NCBI GenBank assembly: GCA_964383855.1
Contig: CAYLIP010000006.1
Span: 1-59,587, forward strand
Length of the DNA stretch: 59,587 nucleotides
Reading direction: 5' to 3'
Source of the DNA: CAZHAC01 sp964383855
GTDB taxonomy: Bacteria > Chloroflexota > Dormibacteria > Dormibacterales > Dormibacteraceae
The stretch's first letter is position 1. The number at the start of each line of letters is the position of its first letter. The translations under genes and the position numbers were made by a program. Shown here piece by piece: positions 15,529 to 23,116 of the stretch. The notes under the pieces are model-generated. The model was not told the origin of the DNA. It saw nothing but the letters and a program-made list of their open reading frames with translations, and searched no databases.

Positions 15529-16505
15529 TGCTCCGCCTTCCTCGCTTCCGGTACGAGCGCCCGGAGTCGCCCCGGCAGGCGGCCGAGCTGGCCGGCGAGC
15601 TGGGCGCTCGCGCCATGTTCGTCGCCGGCGGCACCGACCTCTACCCGAAGATGAAACGGCGGCAGTTCACGCCCGAGGTGCTGATCGAGGTCCCCGCCGG
15701 GTCCGGCGTGGCGGGCGACGCCGCCAGCGGCTTTGAGATCGGCGCCCGCCTGACGCTGGGCGCGCTGGCACGGCACGCCCAGCTGGTTGCCGCCCATGCC
15801 GGCTACGCGGAGGCGGCCGGGCTCGTCTCCTCGCCGCCCCTGCGCAACGCGGGAACGATCGGCGGCAACCTCTGCGTGGACACCCGCTGCACCTACTACG
15901 ACCAGACCTACGAGTGGCGAAAGTCGATCGGGTTCTGCATGAAGCGCGACGGCGACATCTGCCTCGTCGCGCCGAGCAGTCCCCGCTGCTGGGCGTTGAC
16001 CTCCTCCGACACGGCCCCGGTGGCGATCGCGCTCGGCGCCACCGTGGTCCTGGCCGGGCCCGGAGGCGAGCGCGAGCTTCCGGTAGCCGCGCTCTACCGG
16101 GACGACGGGATCGACTACCTGGCCAAGGAGCCGCACGAGGTGCTCACCGCGCTGCGGCTGCCGCCGGCGGGCCGGACGCGCTCGGCCTACGTCAAGCTGC
16201 GGCGCCGGGGCTCTATCGACTTCCCGGTCGCCGGCTGCGGGGTGGCGATCACATTCGACGGCGATACGGTGGAGCAGGCGCGGGTGGTGCTGGGCGGCGT
16301 CGGCTCCCAGCCGGTGGAGGCCCACGCCGCCGAAGCATTCCTGGCCGGCCGGCGGCTGGACTCGGAGACGATCGCCGCCGCCACCGAGCTGGCGGCCAAG
16401 CCGGCCAAGCCCCTCGACAACGCCGACCTGAACCACGCGTGGCGTAAGAAGATGGTCCGGGTGGTGGTCGAGCAGGCGATTCAGCGCGCGGCGAACCGGG
16501 CGTGA
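15528..16505 (+). CDS. hcrB: FAD-binding subunit with extra 4Fe-4S loop (4-hydroxybenzoyl-CoA reductase beta-like)
   Basis: 325 residues, a CO-dehydrogenase flavoprotein fold: FVAGGTDLYPKM and RNAGTIGGNLCVDTR bind FAD. Between them and the C-terminal domain sits an insertion with Cys121, 137, 145 and 154 (spacings 16, 8, 9). The same four cysteines at the same spacing (122, 138, 146, 155 as I recall them) bind the extra 4Fe-4S cluster of HcrB in Thauera and are missing from ordinary XDH/CoxM subunits. This cluster lets the enzyme accept low-potential electrons from ferredoxin. The stop overlaps the amidohydrolase GTG (GTGA). Confidence 0.85.
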   Translation: MLRLPRFRYERPESPRQAAELAGELGARAMFVAGGTDLYPKMKRRQFTPEVLIEVPAGSGVAGDAASGFEIGARLTLGALARHAQLVAAHAGYAEAAGLVSSPPLRNAGTIGGNLCVDTRCTYYDQTYEWRKSIGFCMKRDGDICLVAPSSPRCWALTSSDTAPVAIALGATVVLAGPGGERELPVAALYRDDGIDYLAKEPHEVLTALRLPPAGRTRSAYVKLRRRGSIDFPVAGCGVAITFDGDTVEQARVVLGGVGSQPVEAHAAEAFLAGRRLDSETIAAATELAAKPAKPLDNADLNHAWRKKMVRVVVEQAIQRAANRA

Positions 16506-17743
16506 CGGCGACCGCGGTCCAGGCCGACGCGCTCCTCGACCCCGCGACCGGCGAGACGATCCGGGGAGGCGTCACGGTCCTGATCGAGGAGGGCCGTGTC
16601 ACGCGGTCCGGCCCCCGCGCCCAGGTCCCGGCGCCGGCCGGGGCCACCGTGGTGGATGCGGAGGGGCTGACGCTGCTGCCCGGGCTGGTCGACGCCCACG
16701 TCCACCTTTGCGTCGAGGGCAACGGTGTGAGCCTCGACGAGATGCTGCAGACGCCGCCCAGCCTGAATGTCCTCCGGGCCGTGCGGGCCTGCCGGCAGAC
16801 GCTGGAGGCCGGCTTCACGACGGTGCGCGATGCCGGCGGCACACCGAACGCGGTGCGGCTGGCTGTCGAGCGCGGGTTCTTTCCCGGCCCGCGGATGGTC
16901 CTCGCGATCCAGGTCCTGAGCCAGACCGGGGGCCACGCCGATGGTCGCTTTCCGTGTGGCGTCGACATGCCGCTGGCCACCGCACCCGATCTACCGGGGA
17001 GCGTCGTCGACGGGGTCGAGCCGATGCGCAAGCGGGTCCGGGAGCTGATCCGGGCCGGCGCCGACTGGATCAAGCTCTGCACGTCCGGAGGCGTCCTCTC
17101 ACCTGGCGACTCCCCCCACCACGCCACCTTCACGGTCGAAGAGATCCGGGCCGCGGTCGAGGAGGCGGCCGCCCAGGGCCGGAGCGTGATGGCGCACGCC
17201 CAGGCCAACGAGGGCATCAAGAACGCGCTCCGGGGCGGGGTGAAGACCATCGAGCACGGCATCTGGCTCGATGGCGACGCCATCGAGATGATGCTCGACG
17301 GAGACCGGCGGCTGGTGCCCACGCTGGTGGCGCCGATCTGGGTGATCAGGCACGCGGAGAGCGGGCGGATGCCGGCCTACGCGGCGGACAAGGGCCGGGT
17401 CGTCGTCGCCGACCACAAGCGGTCGATCCGCCAGGCCATCGAGTCGCGGGTCAAGATCGCTTTTGGGACCGACAGCGGCGTCGGGCCCCACGGCAGCAAC
17501 GGCGAAGAGCTGCTTCTGCTCCGCGAGCTCGGGATGAGCTCGCTCGACGCCATCCGGTCGGCGACCGTGGTCGCCGCCGAGACGATCGGGTTGGAGGGCC
17601 TGGCCGGGACCCTGGCCCCGGGAGCGTTTGGCGACCTGGTGGGTGTCGCCGGCGACCCCCTGGAGTCGCTGGAGCTGCTGGCCAGGGCCGAGGGCGTTCG
17701 TTTCGTGGTCAGCCGCGGCCGGCCGGTCAAGGACTCGCGCTAA
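16502..17743 (+). CDS. metal-dependent amidohydrolase family protein
   Basis: 413 residues. The amidohydrolase metal site starts with LVDAHVHLCVEG (HxH), followed by a probable carboxylated or bridging Lys region (WIKLCTSGGVLSPG), VMAHAQANEG, IEHGIWLD and the final Asp in FGTDSGVGPHG. It resembles imidazolonepropionase/Xaa-Pro dipeptidase-like amidohydrolases, which are a broad group; the substrate is unknown. It is translationally coupled to the molybdenum hydroxylase genes through a GTGA overlap, so it may process a cyclic intermediate of the same pathway. This context argument is weak but reasonable. Confidence 0.85.
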   Translation: MTATAVQADALLDPATGETIRGGVTVLIEEGRVTRSGPRAQVPAPAGATVVDAEGLTLLPGLVDAHVHLCVEGNGVSLDEMLQTPPSLNVLRAVRACRQTLEAGFTTVRDAGGTPNAVRLAVERGFFPGPRMVLAIQVLSQTGGHADGRFPCGVDMPLATAPDLPGSVVDGVEPMRKRVRELIRAGADWIKLCTSGGVLSPGDSPHHATFTVEEIRAAVEEAAAQGRSVMAHAQANEGIKNALRGGVKTIEHGIWLDGDAIEMMLDGDRRLVPTLVAPIWVIRHAESGRMPAYAADKGRVVVADHKRSIRQAIESRVKIAFGTDSGVGPHGSNGEELLLLRELGMSSLDAIRSATVVAAETIGLEGLAGTLAPGAFGDLVGVAGDPLESLELLARAEGVRFVVSRGRPVKDSR

Positions 17744-17967
17744 GCGTTAAGGAACCGGTTCCAGCAGAACTCGACCCCGTGCCCCGAGGCCGCGCCTCGG
17801 ATCTGCCGGACCTGGGCGGGAGGCCCTGTCACCAGTAGCGTCCAGCATCCCTCGCAGTCGGGGCCCGGGAGGAACTCGGCTGCGCACCCCTCGGCGGCGA
17901 GATCCACGATCACCGCCTCGGCCCACTCGCGTCGAGGCAGCCTAAGCAAAACGCTCAGCCCGGTCAC
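17740..17967 (-). CDS. small hypothetical protein
   Basis: 75 residues from a GTG at 17967. The sequence VTGLSVLLRLPRREWAEAVI with later EGCAAEFLPGPDCEGCW looks like a small alpha/beta domain with three Cys rather than antisense noise, and the reading ends in a plausible way (EFCWNRFLNA). I do not recognise the family. No strong ribosome site is visible. Its stop overlaps the end of the convergent amidohydrolase gene by 4 bp. Confidence 0.5.
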   Translation of the reverse strand: MTGLSVLLRLPRREWAEAVIVDLAAEGCAAEFLPGPDCEGCWTLLVTGPPAQVRQIRGAASGHGVEFCWNRFLNA

Positions 17968-18073
17968 GGCGCCTGCATGGTGAACCGGCTCGGGCAGCCT
18001 GTCAACCGGGCCGGCGCCGGCTCGACCGCGGCCCCGCTGCCGGCTCGGAGTGGACGCCGGAGCCGCGGGGTCG

Positions 18074-18100
18074 TTGGGGGCGCCGCGGCGGCGCCCCCAA
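18074..18100. terminator. perfect hairpin, probable terminator for the repeat-protein gene
   Basis: TTGGGGGCGCC and GGCGCCCCCAA form an 11-bp perfect stem with a 5-nt loop directly after the stop of the minus-strand coiled-coil protein gene. It has no long T-tract, so it may act with Rho or as an mRNA-stabilising end. Confidence 0.55.
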
Positions 18101-18106
18101 CCGCGG

Positions 18107-18658
18107 CTAGTCGCGCTCCGTCTCGGAGCTCTCCCGCTCGGATGACCGCTCGGCGGCCTCCTGCGCGGCCTCGGCCTTCTGCTCGGCGGCCTCCCGGGCC
18201 GCCTCGGCCTGCTTCTCGGCCGCTTCCCTGGCGGCCTCGGCCTTCTGCTCGGCGGCCTCCTGCGCAGCCTCGGCCTTCTCCTCGGCGGCCTCCTGCGCGG
18301 CCTCGGTCGAGCTCTGGTCCTCCGGCTCAACCTGCTCGGCAAGCGCCTCAGCCTGCTCCTGCAGGGCCTCGATCTGCGCCTCGAGCGCATCCATCTGGCG
18401 CTCCATCTCCTGGGCCGCGACGCTGTCGTCACCGGCCGCTTCCAGCCGGGTCTCGAGGGCGGCTTCGCGGGCCGCCAGGCCGGCGATCTGCGCCTTCAAG
18501 GCGGCAAGCTGAGCCTGTACGGTGACCGCCGCCTGCGAGCTGACGATCACCGGCTGCGAGGTCGATTGGGCCGCGGCGGTCGAGATCGACGCACCGGCGC
18601 CGACGCCGGTGGCCAGCAGCACGATGCCTGCCCTAACTCCGAATCTGCGAATGGACAT
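18107..18658 (-). CDS. exported protein with coiled coil and 11-residue EAA repeats
   Basis: 183 residues. Residues 1-30 are a signal peptide (SIRRFGVRAGIVLLATGVGA, with AAA-Q as cleavage candidate). Residues about 45-112 form an Ala/Gln/Glu-rich coiled coil. Residues 119-173 are five tandem 11-residue units of the type EAAxEAAExKA, predicted to be one long, highly charged helix, followed by a Ser/Glu tail. It may be a cell-envelope spacer or a structural protein; no family is recognised. It has a good ribosome site (AGGAGG, 7 nt before the ATG) and a strong downstream hairpin, so it is likely a single-gene transcript. Confidence 0.75.
   Translation of the reverse strand: MSIRRFGVRAGIVLLATGVGAGASISTAAAQSTSQPVIVSSQAAVTVQAQLAALKAQIAGLAAREAALETRLEAAGDDSVAAQEMERQMDALEAQIEALQEQAEALAEQVEPEDQSSTEAAQEAAEEKAEAAQEAAEQKAEAAREAAEKQAEAAREAAEQKAEAAQEAAERSSERESSETERD
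18140..18304 (-). repeat. 33-bp tandem repeat inside the coiled-coil gene
   Basis: Five in-frame 33-bp units encode EAAQEAAEEKA, EAAQEAAEQKA, EAAREAAEKQA, EAAREAAEQKA and EAAQEAAERSS. Units differ by few bases, so copy number may vary between strains. Confidence 0.8.
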
Positions 18659-18801
18659 CCTGGGCCTCCTGGTTGATATCGATCCTCTGGATCCCGCAGA
18701 ACAGAAACGCCGGGGGGCCCTCCAGTCGGAAGTCGCCGGCCGGGAAGAGGCGCTTCAGAACCCGGGTCGGAGCGTCGTAGATTCACTCTCGAGGGGGTCC
18801 G

Positions 18802-19044
18802 ATGGCCACGCTTGACGATCACGTCCACCTGCTTCCGGGTGAGCGGCCGGATGGCTTTTCCTCGACCGCCGCCATGTGGCTTTGGGTCTACGGAGAGATG
18901 CTGCGGCAGGTGGAGGAGCTGCTCGAGAGCGAGCAGTTCCTGCCGACTCGGTCCCGGCTCGAGGAACGCCGCTCCCAGTTCCGCGACCGCGTGCGGTTTT
19001 GGGAGGCGGAGCTCGCCCGGCTCGGTCTCGGCGAGCGCCCTTGA
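18802..19044 (+). CDS. 80-residue helical protein, stand-alone copy of a regulator N-terminal module
   Basis: 80 residues, mostly helical and charged. The pattern W-x3-Y (WLWVYGEML) followed about 35 residues later by R-x-R-F-W (RVRFWEAELARLGL) also occurs in the N-terminal parts of the two winged-helix regulators at 52.3-53.4 kb (HWVSIYTQM...RLRFWRERHWQLAG and HWITLYEQR...RVAYWRNRHAQLAG). This copy has no DNA-binding domain. It could be a binding partner or antagonist of such regulators, which is inference. The ATG follows a GAGGGGG-type ribosome site, with TAGATT about 18 nt before the start codon. Confidence 0.65.
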   Translation: MATLDDHVHLLPGERPDGFSSTAAMWLWVYGEMLRQVEELLESEQFLPTRSRLEERRSQFRDRVRFWEAELARLGLGERP

Positions 19045-19054
19045 GGCGCCGGCG

Positions 19055-19783
19055 TCAGGAGAGGTAGCGCTCGAAGGTGAAGGCGCGCGCGGCGATCAGG
19101 AGTCCCGCGCCTCCCGCGATCGCCAGCACCACGGCCAGCGCGGCGAGGCCCGCGTTCCCGGGCAGCAGGCTCAGCGTGAACGTGGTCACCAGCATCACCG
19201 GGATCACGAAGAGGGCATTGACCTGCTGCGAGGTGCGGTAGTCCCGTGCCACGATGGCGAGAGTGAAGGCGGTGCAGACCGAGAAGATGACGGCTCCCGC
19301 CAGGAGCGCGAGAAGCAGCACCGTGTAGAGCGGACCTCCGCCGCCCACGATGCCCCCGGCCACGGCGTCGACCACCGCCAGCGGCAGCATCACGACGCCG
19401 GCAAGGACGATGGTGGCGACCAGCTTTGCGAGAACGATGTGGCGCACGCTGACCGGAAGCGACACCAGGAGCTCCACCGTGCGCCGCTCGCGCTCCACGA
19501 CGATCGTGTGGATCGCCGTCATCGCCGGCCCGAGGAGGCCCGCCAGCACCACGAAGATCGGCAGCAGGTAGTAGACCAGCAGCGCGCGGCCACCAAGCGA
19601 CCCCGGCCCCGGCCGGTTCCCACCCGCTGCCCGCCGGCTCGTCGCCGAAAGTTCGATGGCGGGTAGGACGAGCAGGAGCAGAACCGGCATCAGGAAGGTG
19701 GAGAACACGGCCGAGCGGCTGCGAACGAACTGGCGGAACTCCTTGCGGACGAGGACCCTGACGTCGGAATCGAGGAGGGTCAT
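19055..19783 (-). CDS. ABC transporter permease (ABC-2 type)
   Basis: 242 residues with six predicted membrane helices. The N-terminal VRVLVRKEFRQFVRSRSAVF and the central VVERERRTVELLVSLPVS are typical of ABC-2/CcmB-like or NatB-like export permeases. It forms the membrane part of an exporter with the ATPase encoded just upstream, whose stop overlaps this start by 4 bp (ATGA). The cargo is unknown. Confidence 0.87.
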   Translation of the reverse strand: MTLLDSDVRVLVRKEFRQFVRSRSAVFSTFLMPVLLLLVLPAIELSATSRRAAGGNRPGPGSLGGRALLVYYLLPIFVVLAGLLGPAMTAIHTIVVERERRTVELLVSLPVSVRHIVLAKLVATIVLAGVVMLPLAVVDAVAGGIVGGGGPLYTVLLLALLAGAVIFSVCTAFTLAIVARDYRTSQQVNALFVIPVMLVTTFTLSLLPGNAGLAALAVVLAIAGGAGLLIAARAFTFERYLS

Positions 19784-20679
19784 CTGGCGAGCGCCTCCAG
19801 GAACATCGCCTCGAGGGACGCCTCCAGCGGGGCGCACTCGTAGACGTCGAGGCCGTCGGCCAGCAGCTCGCGGACGAGGCCGGGGGCGAGGCTGCGGGGA
19901 TCGGCGCACTCGACGATCTGCGCATCGCCGTCCGCCTCGCAGCTGAGGCCCCGGGCGATGAGGGCTTCCCTGAGCGCCTGTGCGCCCTGCGTCGCGGCCA
20001 GCCGAAGCCGCGGCCGGGTGCCCCGGCGCAGATCAGCGATCGGGCCGTGCACGATGACCCGGCCCGCATCCAGGATCACCACGTCATCGCAGAGCCGCTC
20101 CGCCTCCAGGAGGTTGTGAGTGCAGAGCAAGGCGGTCCGCCCCGGGATCACGCCGGCGAGATATTCCTGCACCTCGCGGGCGGCGATGGGGTCGAGGCCG
20201 GCGGTGGGCTCGTCGAGGAGCAGGATGTCGGGCTCGGGCAGCAGGGCCGCGGCCAGCAGCAGGCGACGCTGAAACCCACCCGAAAGGGCCGACATCCGCG
20301 TCTTCAGCTCCGCCGAGAGGCCGAAGCGGTCGACCGCCGCGGCGACGTCTCCGCGGCCGTAGAGGCGCCGGACGTAGCCGAGATACTCGCCCGCCTCCAG
20401 GTCCGCGTACATGCCCGGGCTCTGGGGCACGCTGCCCACCCGCCTCCTGGCCTCGTCGTAGCCGTTGAGGCCCGCCTGCTCGCGCCACAGGTACACGGCG
20501 CCCGAGGTCGGCGCGATGGCGCCCTGGAGCAGCCGGATGGCCGTGCTCTTCCCCGCCCCGTTGGGACCCAGAAGGCAGGTGTGGGACCCTTCCTGGATCG
20601 AGAAGTTGATCGAGTTCAGGGCCACCTTGCCGCCCGGGTAGGTCTTGGTGACGCTGCTGAACGCGATTGCGACCGCCAT
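19780..20679 (-). CDS. ABC transporter ATP-binding protein
   Basis: 299 residues. Walker A GPNGAGKST, Q-loop in RVGSVPQSPGMYADL, signature LSGGFQRRL, Walker B DILLLDEPTAGLD and the switch His in LLCTHNL are all present. The C-terminal about 80 residues (from about 220) form the extra domain common in ABC-2 exporters. The ATG at 20679 was chosen because TACCCT lies 9 nt upstream (leaderless layout) and the conserved region starts ten residues later; a longer frame exists upstream but is not typical of the family. It drives the permease encoded next. Confidence 0.92.
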   Translation of the reverse strand: MAVAIAFSSVTKTYPGGKVALNSINFSIQEGSHTCLLGPNGAGKSTAIRLLQGAIAPTSGAVYLWREQAGLNGYDEARRRVGSVPQSPGMYADLEAGEYLGYVRRLYGRGDVAAAVDRFGLSAELKTRMSALSGGFQRRLLLAAALLPEPDILLLDEPTAGLDPIAAREVQEYLAGVIPGRTALLCTHNLLEAERLCDDVVILDAGRVIVHGPIADLRRGTRPRLRLAATQGAQALREALIARGLSCEADGDAQIVECADPRSLAPGLVRELLADGLDVYECAPLEASLEAMFLEALAR

Positions 20680-20688
20680 GCCGCTGCC

Positions 20689-20694
20689 AGGGTA
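20689..20694 (-). promoter_or_regulatory. -10 element of a leaderless promoter (TACCCT)
   Basis: TACCCT on the minus strand, 9 nt before the ATG of the ABC ATPase gene; no ribosome binding site is seen. Confidence 0.45.
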
Positions 20695-20882
20695 GACCCG
20701 GCGACTCCGCCCGATCGCGAAGGCACCGATCCTCCGGCCGGAAGGCGGCCGTCCCGCAAGTTCGTAAAAGGGTTGCCGCGCGAGTCGGCGCGCGCTTAGG
20801 CTAGGCGCTCCTTTCGGCACGGCGGGGGATAGAAACAGGGGGTGAAGGACGCGCCCGGGCGCTTTTCGCGGGGCGCGCGCAC

Positions 20883-22055
20883 ATGAACATCGATTTGACG
20901 GGCGTCCTCCGGAAGGCGGCGCGGGATTTCCTGTTCGCCGCCAGCCGGCTCGTGCAGCGAGCCCGGACGACGCTGTTGGTGGCGGCCGTGATCACGCTGC
21001 TGGAGGTGCTGTCGCAGACACCGCTGGCGGTCGCTCCGGCCAGCCGCGGGCTGGTCTATGTCGTCGTCGTGGCCATGGCGGCCGCCGTCGACGGCCTGCG
21101 CGCCGCGCTTGTCGCCAGCCTGATCGCGGTCGCCTATGCCGCGTACGCCCCATACCTGGTCGGCGAACGCGGGGACCCCCGCGACCTCTTCGTCCTGGTC
21201 TTCTCGACCGTCGTCGTCGGCATCGTGGTCGGCGGCCTCCATGACCGGATCGTCGCGCAGCGCACGCAGCTCAGCGAGGAGAAGGAGCGGTTGCAGAAGA
21301 CCGTGGCCGCCCAGGCCGAGTTTATGAACGACGCGGCCCACGAGCTGAGGACTCCGATAACCGTCGTCCACGGCTACCTGTCGATGCTGCGCGACGGCAG
21401 CTTCGGACCCTCGCCGCCCCGCTGGAACGCGATCATCGAGGTCGCGCTGCGGAAGTCGGAGGAGCTCGCGCACCTGGTCGAACAGCTGCTGCTGTCGGCA
21501 CGTCTGGAGGCGCGCGCGGTGGAGCCGTCGCGGATCGCCCTCGACGTTCGCGACGCCGTCCGCGAGGCGGTTGAGCGAGCCGATCCCCGTGCCACGCTGC
21601 TCGGGGCCGACCTGAGCTACCAGGTTCCATCGCGCCCGGTGACCGTGGCGGCGGACCCCGAGCACGTCGCGACCATCCTCGACAACCTGATCAACAACGC
21701 CCTCAGCTACAGCGATCAGACCCCGCGCGTGCGCGTCATCGTCGTCGACGAGGGCGATGCCAAGGTGCTCGTCGAGGACCGCGGGCGCGGGATCCCGGAC
21801 GATATGCGCGAGCGCATCTTCGATCGCTTCTTTCGGGTGCTGGAACCGAACCGGCCGGCGTCGCCAGGGGCGGGCCTTGGACTGTCGATAAGCCGCGACC
21901 TGGCGGCGCGCCAGGGCGGAAGCCTGAGCCTGCTCCGCTCGGAGCCCGGCGCCGGGAGCGTCTTCGTGCTCAGGCTGCTCCACCAACCACCGCAGGGCGC
22001 CGGGCGGCCTGCACGCCCGAGCACAAGCCCCTCTGGATCACCGTCCCAGGTCTGA
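20883..22055 (+). CDS. sensor histidine kinase, orphan
   Basis: 390 residues. The N-terminal third has about four membrane helices (residues about 25-120) with almost no extracytoplasmic sensor loop. It is followed by a short coiled linker (QRTQLSEEKERLQKTVAAQ), the HisKA box NDAAHELRTPITVVHG (phospho-acceptor His), and the HATPase_c blocks DNLINNALSYSD, VEDRGRGIPDD and GLGLSISRDLAA. No response regulator is adjacent. Its kinase core is clearly similar to that of the receiver-kinase hybrid at 58.1-59.2 kb, including the GYLSxL...GxxGPxPxRW linker after the His box. Confidence 0.92.
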   Translation: MNIDLTGVLRKAARDFLFAASRLVQRARTTLLVAAVITLLEVLSQTPLAVAPASRGLVYVVVVAMAAAVDGLRAALVASLIAVAYAAYAPYLVGERGDPRDLFVLVFSTVVVGIVVGGLHDRIVAQRTQLSEEKERLQKTVAAQAEFMNDAAHELRTPITVVHGYLSMLRDGSFGPSPPRWNAIIEVALRKSEELAHLVEQLLLSARLEARAVEPSRIALDVRDAVREAVERADPRATLLGADLSYQVPSRPVTVAADPEHVATILDNLINNALSYSDQTPRVRVIVVDEGDAKVLVEDRGRGIPDDMRERIFDRFFRVLEPNRPASPGAGLGLSISRDLAARQGGSLSLLRSEPGAGSVFVLRLLHQPPQGAGRPARPSTSPSGSPSQV

Positions 22056-22102
22056 CCCGGCTCGGCGGCAGCGCCGGCCGCGCCTCCGTCGCTACACTGG
22101 TA

Positions 22103-22112
22103 CATACGTATG
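22103..22112. promoter_or_regulatory. palindrome over the tetR start, possible autoregulatory operator
   Basis: CATACGTATG is a perfect 10-bp palindrome that includes the ATG of the TetR-type gene and lies just after TACACT (22094-22099), a likely -10 element. A repressor bound here would block its own leaderless or near-leaderless transcript. Confidence 0.35.
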
Positions 22113-22739
22113 ACAGAGGGACTGGGGGGCGGAGTCCTTCTCGCTGCTGACGAGCAGCTGAGCGCGCGCGAGACCATCGTGCGCGCGGCCGCCGAATCGC
22201 TGCTCGAGAACGGGTACGCGGGCACCTCGGTCCGCGCGATCGCGTCCCGCGCAGGGGTCGCCATCGGCAACCTGCAGTATTACTTTCCGACCAAGTCCGA
22301 GCTGCTCGTCGAAGCCTGGCGCTACCTGACGGCCCGATCGGTGGAGGAGCTGCGGCGCGCCCTCAACCAGCTGACCGATCCGCTGGAAATGCTGCAGGTG
22401 GGCGCGGAGACGATCTGGAACTCGCTCCGCCAGCTGGGCGACGTCCAGCTTGCCGCCTTCGACCTCCTCGTGCAGGCCCCCAAGCACGAGCGGCTCCAGG
22501 CCTATCTTCCGGAGCTCTTCACCCGCTACCGGGAGGTCATCCAGGAGCAGCTCGACCGGCTCGAGCGCGACGGCCGAGTGCGCTTCAAGGTCGAGCGCGA
22601 GGTGCTGGTCCCGCTCGTCCTCAACACCGTTCTCGGGTTCGGCCTCTATTACGTCGTGACGCGCGACGACGAGTCCTGCCTGCGCGCGCTCTCCGCCTTT
22701 CAGCAGATCGCGCCGACGCTTGTGGAACCGCTGCCGTGA
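22110..22739 (+). CDS. TetR family transcriptional regulator
   Basis: 209 residues. The N-terminal HTH domain reads ETIVRAAAESLLENGYAGTS followed by VRAIASRAGVAIGNLQYYFP and KSELL, the classic TetR pattern. The helical C-terminal domain should bind an unknown ligand. It is the first gene of a set that continues with a small protein and the YjbQ-prenyl synthase fusion through GTGA and TTGA overlaps, so it may control quinone or isoprenoid supply. That link is inference. A palindrome covers its start codon. Confidence 0.9.
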   Translation: MTEGLGGGVLLAADEQLSARETIVRAAAESLLENGYAGTSVRAIASRAGVAIGNLQYYFPTKSELLVEAWRYLTARSVEELRRALNQLTDPLEMLQVGAETIWNSLRQLGDVQLAAFDLLVQAPKHERLQAYLPELFTRYREVIQEQLDRLERDGRVRFKVEREVLVPLVLNTVLGFGLYYVVTRDDESCLRALSAFQQIAPTLVEPLP

Positions 22740-23116
22740 AGACCCGAAGCGCCGCCCTCGAGATCGACGCGCGCGACCTGGCGACCCTTGAGTCGCTCTG
22801 GGACGGCGGCCTGGCCCGGACCTACGAGGCCTACCGGGGCGCCGCCCAGGATGCGCGCATCGCCCTCGCCGCCGCCCTGGTCGAGACCGGGACGACGCTC
22901 CAGGGCATCGGCACGCATATCGCCGCGCCGGGCGAGCTGCTGCTCGGCGACCTCTGCCTGGCCCGGGCCTCGCGGCTCCTGGCCGACGTCGGCGATCAGC
23001 GCCTGCAGGTCGGATTCGCACGCGTCGTCGAGCGGGTCACCACCGAAGCCGCCGAGGGCGGCGAGGTGACCGACGTCCGCGATCTTCTGCGCGCCGTCCT
23101 CGAGGCGCGGACTTGA
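22736..23116 (+). CDS. small protein resembling part of a polyprenyl synthase
   Basis: 126 residues from a GTG that overlaps the TetR stop (GTGA). All-helical, Ala/Leu-rich. The segment LLLGDLCLARASRLLADVGD resembles the GDxLxxRA helix of long-chain prenyl diphosphate synthases, but no Asp-rich catalytic motif is present. Its position directly before a synthase gene recalls the two-component heptaprenyl synthases in which a small non-catalytic subunit sets product length. I cannot confirm homology. The stop overlaps the next start (TTGA). Confidence 0.6.
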   Translation: MKTRSAALEIDARDLATLESLWDGGLARTYEAYRGAAQDARIALAAALVETGTTLQGIGTHIAAPGELLLGDLCLARASRLLADVGDQRLQVGFARVVERVTTEAAEGGEVTDVRDLLRAVLEART

